Positions 59,835-64,000 of a DNA stretch of 64,000 nt are shown here, piece by piece. Numbering within the stretch: the first letter of the stretch is position 1; each line of letters starts with the position of its first letter. Where the stretch lies: NCBI GenBank assembly GCA_022616275.1, contig JAKEFB010000042.1, forward strand, positions 158,077-222,076, given 5' to 3'. A model generated the notes under the pieces. It was not told the origin of the DNA. It was given only the letters and a program-made list of their open reading frames with translations, and made no database searches. The translations under genes were made by a program, and so were the position numbers. The DNA comes from Chloroflexota bacterium. GTDB taxonomy: Bacteria > Chloroflexota > Anaerolineae > Promineifilales > Promineifilaceae.

Positions 59835-61670
59835 GTGAATATCTTAGGCATCTCTTGCTACTATCACGACGCGGCCGCCGCGCTGTTGGTGGACGGTGTC
59901 CTGGTGGCCGCGGCCGAAGAGGAACGCTTCACCCGCAAGAAGCACGACCACAGCTTCCCCAAGAACGCCATTCAATTTTGCCTGGCCCACGCCGGGCTGG
60001 CGGCGGCCGACCTGGATTACGTGGTCTTTTACGAGAAGCCACTGCTCAAGTTCGAGCGGATTTTGCAGACGACGTTGAGCACGTTTCCCAGGTCGTGGGC
60101 GGTGTTCCGCGAATCTATGGTGACGTGGTTCGACGAGAAGTTGTGGATTAAGAGCCAGATTCAGAACGGCGTGGATATACAGCCCAGCAAAATCCTGTTT
60201 GTCGAGCACCACCTGAGCCATGCAGCCAGCGCCATGTTTTGCTCGCCTTACCGGGAAGCGGCCGTGGTCACCATTGACGGCGTGGGCGAGTGGACGACGG
60301 CGACGATGGGCCAGGCAACGGCCGACTGGAACGGCCAGGGGCAGAACCACATTGAACTGGCGCGGGAGCTGCGGTTTCCCCATTCACTCGGCCTGCTCTA
60401 CTCGGCTTTTACTGCTTTCCTGGGTTTCCGGGTCAACAACGGCGAGTATAAAGTCATGGGTATGGCCCCTTATGGCCAGCCCCGCTACCTGGACGAGGTC
60501 TACAAAGTCGTTAAGGTGGACGACGACGGCGGCGTGACGCTGAATATGGAGTATTTCAGCTTCCACTACTCAACTAAAAATACGTTCAACGGCAAGTTTG
60601 TGGAGTTGTTTGGCCCGCCGCGCCGGCCGGAGTCGGAGTTTTTTACGGCGAGCACCCACCCGCGCAAAGACCACCCCCACTGGGATGAGGCGACGGCGGC
60701 GCAGAACCAGAAGTACGCGGATATTGCGGCCAGCATCCAGCAGGTGACGGAAGAGATTATGCTGAGGATGGCCGGCAGCGCTCACCGCCTCAGCGGCTCG
60801 AAGAACCTGGTGATGGCGGGGGGCGTGGCTTTGAATAGCGTGGCCAACGGCCGGATTATGCGCGAAAGCCCGTTTGAGAGTCTCTTCATCCAGCCGGCGG
60901 CCGGCGATTCCGGCGGGGCGATTGGCGCGGCGCTGTACGCTTACCACGTCATTTTCGGTAAGCCGCGCAAGTTCACGATGGAGCACGCTTACTGGGGGGC
61001 GGAGTATGGCGAGGCGCAGATGGCCGAGGCGATCGGGGCGGCCGGCTTTGGCTGCGAGCAGTTTAACGACGAGGACAAAATGCTGGACCAGGCAGTAGAC
61101 ACGCTGCTGCAGAGCAAGGTCCTGGGCTGGTATCGCGGCCGGTTCGAGTGGGGACCGCGCGCGCTGGGCAACCGCTCGATCATTGCCGATCCCCGGCGAG
61201 AAGAGATTAAGGAAATTGTCAACACCAAGATCAAGTTCCGGGAGCCGTTCCGGCCGTTTGCGCCGGTGATTATGGAGGAGCGAGCGGGCGAGTACTTCAC
61301 GACGCCGGGCCTGGACAGCCAGTACCCACCGCGTTATATGCTGATGGTCTCGCCGATCGCAGAGGACAAGTGCGACAAGATTCAGGCTGTCTGCCACAAT
61401 GGGACCGGCCGGATGCAGACGGTGCGGGAGGAGTGGAACAGCGGGTATTACAACCTGATTAAGAAGTTCGACCAGGCGACGGGGGTGCCGGTGTTGCTGA
61501 ATACTTCCTATAACCTGCGCGGCGAGCCGATCGTCAATACGCCGCAGGAGGCGTTGAACACGTTTGCAGCTTCGGACATTGACTTGCTGGTGATGGGGCC
61601 GTTCCTGGTGCGAAAGCCGGAGGGATACCGGGCGAGGGGGTCGCATTTGTCGGCGGAGCAGGTGGACTGA
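59835..61670 (+). CDS. NodU/CmcH-family O-carbamoyltransferase
   Basis: The 611-aa enzyme transfers a carbamoyl group from carbamoyl phosphate, through carbamoyl-AMP, to a hydroxyl of a sugar or other metabolite. The N-terminal YrdC-like/kinase-fold half has GISCYYHDAAAALLVDG, VEHHLSHAASAMF and GVGEWTTA; the C-terminal half has MAGGVALNSVANGRI, RFEWGPRALGNRSI and LLNTSYNLRGEPIVN. The GTG at 59835 gives the standard MNILGISCYYHD start. With DUF5989 and SxtJ-like neighbours and sugar genes on both sides, the acceptor is probably a surface sugar. Confidence 0.94.
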   Translation: MNILGISCYYHDAAAALLVDGVLVAAAEEERFTRKKHDHSFPKNAIQFCLAHAGLAAADLDYVVFYEKPLLKFERILQTTLSTFPRSWAVFRESMVTWFDEKLWIKSQIQNGVDIQPSKILFVEHHLSHAASAMFCSPYREAAVVTIDGVGEWTTATMGQATADWNGQGQNHIELARELRFPHSLGLLYSAFTAFLGFRVNNGEYKVMGMAPYGQPRYLDEVYKVVKVDDDGGVTLNMEYFSFHYSTKNTFNGKFVELFGPPRRPESEFFTASTHPRKDHPHWDEATAAQNQKYADIAASIQQVTEEIMLRMAGSAHRLSGSKNLVMAGGVALNSVANGRIMRESPFESLFIQPAAGDSGGAIGAALYAYHVIFGKPRKFTMEHAYWGAEYGEAQMAEAIGAAGFGCEQFNDEDKMLDQAVDTLLQSKVLGWYRGRFEWGPRALGNRSIIADPRREEIKEIVNTKIKFREPFRPFAPVIMEERAGEYFTTPGLDSQYPPRYMLMVSPIAEDKCDKIQAVCHNGTGRMQTVREEWNSGYYNLIKKFDQATGVPVLLNTSYNLRGEPIVNTPQEALNTFAASDIDLLVMGPFLVRKPEGYRARGSHLSAEQVD

Positions 61671-61800
61671 CGAGTGGGTGAGTTTGCGAGTGGGCGAGTT
61701 TGCGAGTGGGCGAGTTTGCGAGTAGGCAGGGGGGCGAGAGGGCGAGTTTGCAAGTAGGCGAGTAGGCGAGTGGGCAGGGGGCAGGATGGAGTGGGAAGGG
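61671..61800. repeat. GCGAGTTT/GCGAGTGG octamer tandem array
   Basis: At least eight GCGAG-type octamers in direct order (CGAGTGGG, TGAGTTTG, CGAGTGGG and so on), then GGGCAGGG units. It follows the carbamoyltransferase stop and forms the left edge of the HEPN-MNT island. Confidence 0.8.
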
Positions 61801-61803
61801 GGG

Positions 61804-61850
61804 CAAGGTGAGCAAGGTGCGCATGATTAATATATTGTTTAAGGGGGTGG
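61804..61850. repeat. Direct repeat, left copy, flanking HEPN-MNT
   Basis: GGCAAGGTGAGCAAGG, CATGATTAATA and AAGGGGGTG recur in the same order and orientation at 63083-63128 (GTCAAGGTGAGCAAGG, CATGATCAATA, AAGGGGGTG). The two copies bracket the HEPN-MNT genes. Confidence 0.65.
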
Positions 61851-61915
61851 GGTGGTTGGTGGCCGGCGGCTGTGTGTTTGGGAGGGGGAGCGGCCGGGGT
61901 GAAGGTTGTGGATGT

Positions 61916-61944
61916 CTGCCATCTGCCAACGATGGTGGTACAAT
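61916..61944 (+). promoter_or_regulatory. Candidate promoter of the HEPN-MNT pair
   Basis: CTGCCA (61916-61921) and TACAAT (61939-61944) are 17 bases apart. The -10 is good and the -35 matches at four of six positions. Confidence 0.4.
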
Positions 61945-62004
61945 GTGAGTATGGCAAGGGCACGTTCTCATCAAGAAACTGTCTGACTGTCAGGAGAATA
62001 AGTT

Positions 62005-62415
62005 TTGGCCTCACGTCATGAAGCCTGGCTGAAGCAGGCAGAACGGGATTTGGAGCACGCACGCCATGCACTGGGAGATGGCGATTATGAGTGGTCCTGC
62101 TTTGCTGCCCAGCAGGCGGCCGAGAAAGCGGTCAAGGCACTTTACCAGCGAGCAGGTGGCTTGGCCTGGGGCCATTCGGTAACGTCGCTCTTGGAGGCGT
62201 TACCCGAGCCGTGGCAGGTAGACAGCTCGCTGATTGATGCCGGGAAAGAGTTGGACAAGCATTATATTCCCGCACGCTATCCGAATTCGCACCCGGAAGG
62301 GGCACCCTATGAGTACTATACAAAAGGCGAAGCGCAACGGGCCGTCGGTCACGCGGAAGGAATCATCCGCTTCTGTGCAGATATTCTGGCTGGACCGAAA
62401 GGCGACGATTCGTAG
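62005..62415 (+). CDS. HEPN-domain protein (toxin or RNase partner of MNT)
   Basis: The 136-aa all-helical protein has WLKQAERDLEHARHALGDGD, CFAAQQAAEKAVKALYQ and a C-terminal DKHYIPARYPNSHPEGAP then YTKGEAQRAVGHAEGIIRFC, the typical HEPN plan. HEPN proteins are often RNases held in check by a partner nucleotidyltransferase. The canonical RxxxxxH is not certain; candidates lie around RAGGLAWGH. The TTG at 62005 is fixed by AGGAG eight bases upstream. Its 3' end overlaps the MNT gene. Confidence 0.88.
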   Translation: MASRHEAWLKQAERDLEHARHALGDGDYEWSCFAAQQAAEKAVKALYQRAGGLAWGHSVTSLLEALPEPWQVDSSLIDAGKELDKHYIPARYPNSHPEGAPYEYYTKGEAQRAVGHAEGIIRFCADILAGPKGDDS

Positions 62416-62911
62416 GTTGCAGGCGGCCGTCGAAGCTTTAGCTCAGCGCTATGAGGAGATTGAGGAGGTGATCCTCTTTGGTTCGCTGGCGCGGGGTGAG
62501 GCGGCACCAGGGAGTGACGCCGATTTGCTAGTCATATTGCGTGAGAGTGACCTGCCGTTCCTGGAACGAAGCGTTCGCTACCGGCCGGCGGCGGCCGGCC
62601 TGCCGGTGGATGTGTTTGCCTATCGGCGCGCTGAGTTGGAGGAGATGTTGGCGAATGGGAATCCGTTGATAGAGCAGGCATTGGGCGAGGGTATATCATT
62701 GTTTGCCAGAAGAGCGGCCGGGGAGATTGACTCAGGCTATGAGCACCGTTTTCTTGAGCTTTATGAGCGGTTCAAAGAAGGGGCCATTAGCCTAAATTAT
62801 TTTGCCCAAGAACTTGGGCTTGGTCTGCGTGGCCTGTATGCGGAGCTGGAGCGAAGAGGTTTGCCAAGTTCAAACATCCCCGTTGAGGCCTTGCAAGAAG
62901 ATGGTGATTGA
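62375..62911 (+). CDS. MNT-type minimal nucleotidyltransferase
   Basis: The protein of about 178 aa has the polymerase-beta fold motif LFGSLARGEAAPGSDADLLV (G-S-x3-G then D-x-D) and a later VDVFAYRRAELEEML. MNT antitoxins in HEPN-MNT modules AMPylate a tyrosine of the HEPN toxin. The start is uncertain: a GTG at 62375 (MQIFWLDRKATIRRL) overlaps the HEPN gene by 41 bases; an ATG at 62309 would give a longer, compositionally odd N-terminus. A C-terminal helical extension (HRFLELYERFKEGAISLNYF) looks like a degron- or UPF0175-like helix and is not assigned. Confidence 0.82.
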   Translation: MQIFWLDRKATIRRLQAAVEALAQRYEEIEEVILFGSLARGEAAPGSDADLLVILRESDLPFLERSVRYRPAAAGLPVDVFAYRRAELEEMLANGNPLIEQALGEGISLFARRAAGEIDSGYEHRFLELYERFKEGAISLNYFAQELGLGLRGLYAELERRGLPSSNIPVEALQEDGD

Positions 62912-63128
62912 GGGCATACAGAGAGTGGCAAGTATGCAGGTGGCAAGTGGCAGGGGGCAGGATGACAAGGTGACAGGATGGCAAAGTGACAAGGTGACAA
63001 GGGGGTGCGTGGCAAGTTTGCAGGTGGGCGAGTATGCGAGTGTGGGAGTGGGCAAGTGGACAAGTTGGCAGGTGGCAAGGTGGTCAAGGTGAGCAAGGAG
63101 ATCATGATCAATAGTATAAAGGGGGTGA
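62912..63128. repeat. GGCAAGTG/GACAAGGT octamer array with right direct-repeat copy
   Basis: GTGGCAAGTATGCAGGTGGC, GACAAGGTGACAGGATGGC and GCGAGTATGCGAGTGTGGG units run in direct order, then the second copy of the direct repeat (63083-63128). It mirrors the composition of the left flank (61671-61850). Confidence 0.7.
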
Positions 63129-63220
63129 CCTGGTTTCGCCGGTTGAGACCGGCCGTGTTTAGCGGGGTGCGTTGCCTGCTTAAGGCGAGTGAGGCGGCCG
63201 GTGCGAATGGGAGAAGATGA
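63104..63220 (+). CDS. Possible 38-aa ORF coupled to the aminotransferase gene
   Basis: An ATG at 63104 with AAGGAG four bases upstream opens a 38-residue frame (MINSIKGVTWFRRLRPAVF ...) whose TGA overlaps the aminotransferase ATG (ATGA). The left direct-repeat copy can encode a similar start, MINILFKGVGW. It may be a real leader peptide, or a repeat that happens to read through. I do not recognise the sequence. Confidence 0.3.
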   Translation: MINSIKGVTWFRRLRPAVFSGVRCLLKASEAAGANGRR

Positions 63221-64000
63221 GCGAGTATAAGATTCCGTTCAATAAGCCGTTTGTGGCGGGGGATGAGTTCCGGTATATGGCCCAGGCGATGGAGCGGGGG
63301 CATATTTCCGGGGACGGCTATTTTAGTAAGCAGTGCCACGGGCTGCTGGAGGAGAGCCTGGGAGTGCGGCGGGCGCTGCTGACGACTTCGTGTACGCACG
63401 CGCTGGAGATGGCGGCGCTGCTGTTGGATATTCGGCCGGGGGACGAGGTGATTATCCCTTCGTTCACTTTTGTCTCGGCGGCGAACGCTTTTGTGCTGCG
63501 GGGGGCGCGGCCGGTGTTTGCGGACATCCGGCCGGATACGCTGAACATTGACGAGAGCCAACTAGAAGGGCTCATTACGCCACGGACGAAGGCGATTGTG
63601 GTGATGCACTACGGCGGGGTGGGCTGTGAGATGGACGCAATCATGGAAATTGCCGGCCGGCATGGGGTGGCGGTGGTGGAGGATAATGCGCACGGGCTGT
63701 TTGGCAAGTATCGCGGCCGGTACCTGGGGACGTTTGGCTGTCTGGCGACGTTGAGCTTTCACGAGACGAAGAATTTTAGCTGTGGCGAGGGCGGGGCGCT
63801 GTTGATTAATGACGCGGCGCTGGTAGAGCGGGCGGAGATTATCCGGGAGAAGGGGACGGACCGCAGCCGCTTTTTCCGGGGCCAGGTGGACAAGTATACG
63901 TGGGTGGACGTGGGCTCGAGCTACCTGTCTTCGGATTTGCTGGCGGCGTTTCTGTACGCCCAACTCGAGGCGCGGGAGGAGATCCAGGCGCGGCGGCGGC
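63217..64000 (+). CDS. dTDP-4-amino-4,6-dideoxygalactose transaminase (WecE/RffA type), N-terminal part
   Basis: 261 residues are visible before the window ends. The PLP-dependent sugar aminotransferase (DegT/DnrJ/EryC1 family) closely follows E. coli WecE: IPFNKPFVAGDEFRYMAQAM, ALLTTSCTHALEMAALLLDI, GDEVIIPSFTFVSAANAFVL, the Schiff-base lysine in SFHETKNFSCGEGGALLI, and EKGTDRSRFFRGQVDKYTW. It would aminate a 4-keto-6-deoxy sugar for a surface glycan. The ATG at 63217 has GGGAGAAG just upstream. The gene continues beyond 64000. Confidence 0.93.
   Translation, partial: MSEYKIPFNKPFVAGDEFRYMAQAMERGHISGDGYFSKQCHGLLEESLGVRRALLTTSCTHALEMAALLLDIRPGDEVIIPSFTFVSAANAFVLRGARPVFADIRPDTLNIDESQLEGLITPRTKAIVVMHYGGVGCEMDAIMEIAGRHGVAVVEDNAHGLFGKYRGRYLGTFGCLATLSFHETKNFSCGEGGALLINDAALVERAEIIREKGTDRSRFFRGQVDKYTWVDVGSSYLSSDLLAAFLYAQLEAREEIQARRR

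Noticed and set aside
61671-63090. CRISPR array
   Set aside because: The units are 7-8 bases in direct contact without spacers of constant length, and no cas gene is present.

Overview
The window looks like chromosomal DNA of a GC-rich, probably filamentous member of the Chloroflexota (Anaerolineae/Caldilineae/Ardenticatenia side). This is inference from gene content: many Thr/Pro-linker lipoproteins, a DUF5678 plus retropepsin pair, a THI5-like ABC importer, kinase/SUMF fusions, the extremely frequent CGGCC/GGCCG words, and the dense short-unit repeats between genes. No rRNA, tRNA, CRISPR array, prophage or integrase was seen.

Region by region: (1) 1-7.0 kb is a conserved housekeeping block, tsf-pyrH-frr-uppS-cdsA-fbp, followed by rho with its own promoter and terminator and a LysM/M23 envelope peptidase. 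(2) 7.1-10.4 kb is a minus-strand run (DUF4143 ATPase, HAD phosphatase, rlmN) fired from a palindromic divergent promoter. Two large membrane glycosylation-type proteins (GT39-like and YfhO-like) and a YceI lipoprotein follow. (3) 15.9-36.1 kb is a catabolic region: a thiolase-like protein, molybdenum-hydroxylase FAD and Fe-S subunits, an amidase, a CBS protein, an FdrA-like protein, a giant Ser/Thr kinase, a DUF1116 (YlbE-like) protein, an alpha/beta hydrolase, two cyclase-family hydrolases (one frameshifted, one a double-domain fusion) and the molybdenum-hydroxylase large subunit. (4) 36.2-39.7 kb holds two nearly identical orphan OmpR-type response regulators, each with the same leader, on either side of a secreted protein. 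(5) 39.7-45.5 kb has an SDR, a TrmH-type methyltransferase and a complete ABC importer with two permeases, one ATPase and a THI5-like lipoprotein. (6) 45.5-51.6 kb has a NmrA-like protein, a decayed RHH/Doc toxin-antitoxin locus, PRPP synthase, an MFS transporter, and CapA-like and VanY-like lipoproteins. (7) 52.1-64 kb is a tightly overlapping surface/sugar operon (sialidase-like protein, TPR, dehydrogenase, epimerase, CMP-sugar synthetase, HAD phosphatase), then a DUF5989/SxtJ-like/carbamoyltransferase trio, a HEPN-MNT pair and the start of a WecE-type sugar aminotransferase.

Two themes stand out. First, region 3 together with the importer of region 5 reads like a pathway for an N-heterocycle or cyclic amide: import, molybdenum-dependent hydroxylation, ring opening by cyclases, amidase cleavage, and carbamoyl transfer by an FdrA/DUF1116 pair like the one behind oxamate carbamoyltransferase. 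The substrate is unknown, and the AllH-like (DUF2877) subunit and a carbamate kinase are absent from the window. Second, the intergenic DNA carries at least eight sequence families of 7-8-base units, often arranged as inverted arms. Copies sit in frame inside the yfhO-like gene. One family forms matched inverted ends around a GxxExxY gene, so the palindromes may be empty forms of a small mobile cassette.
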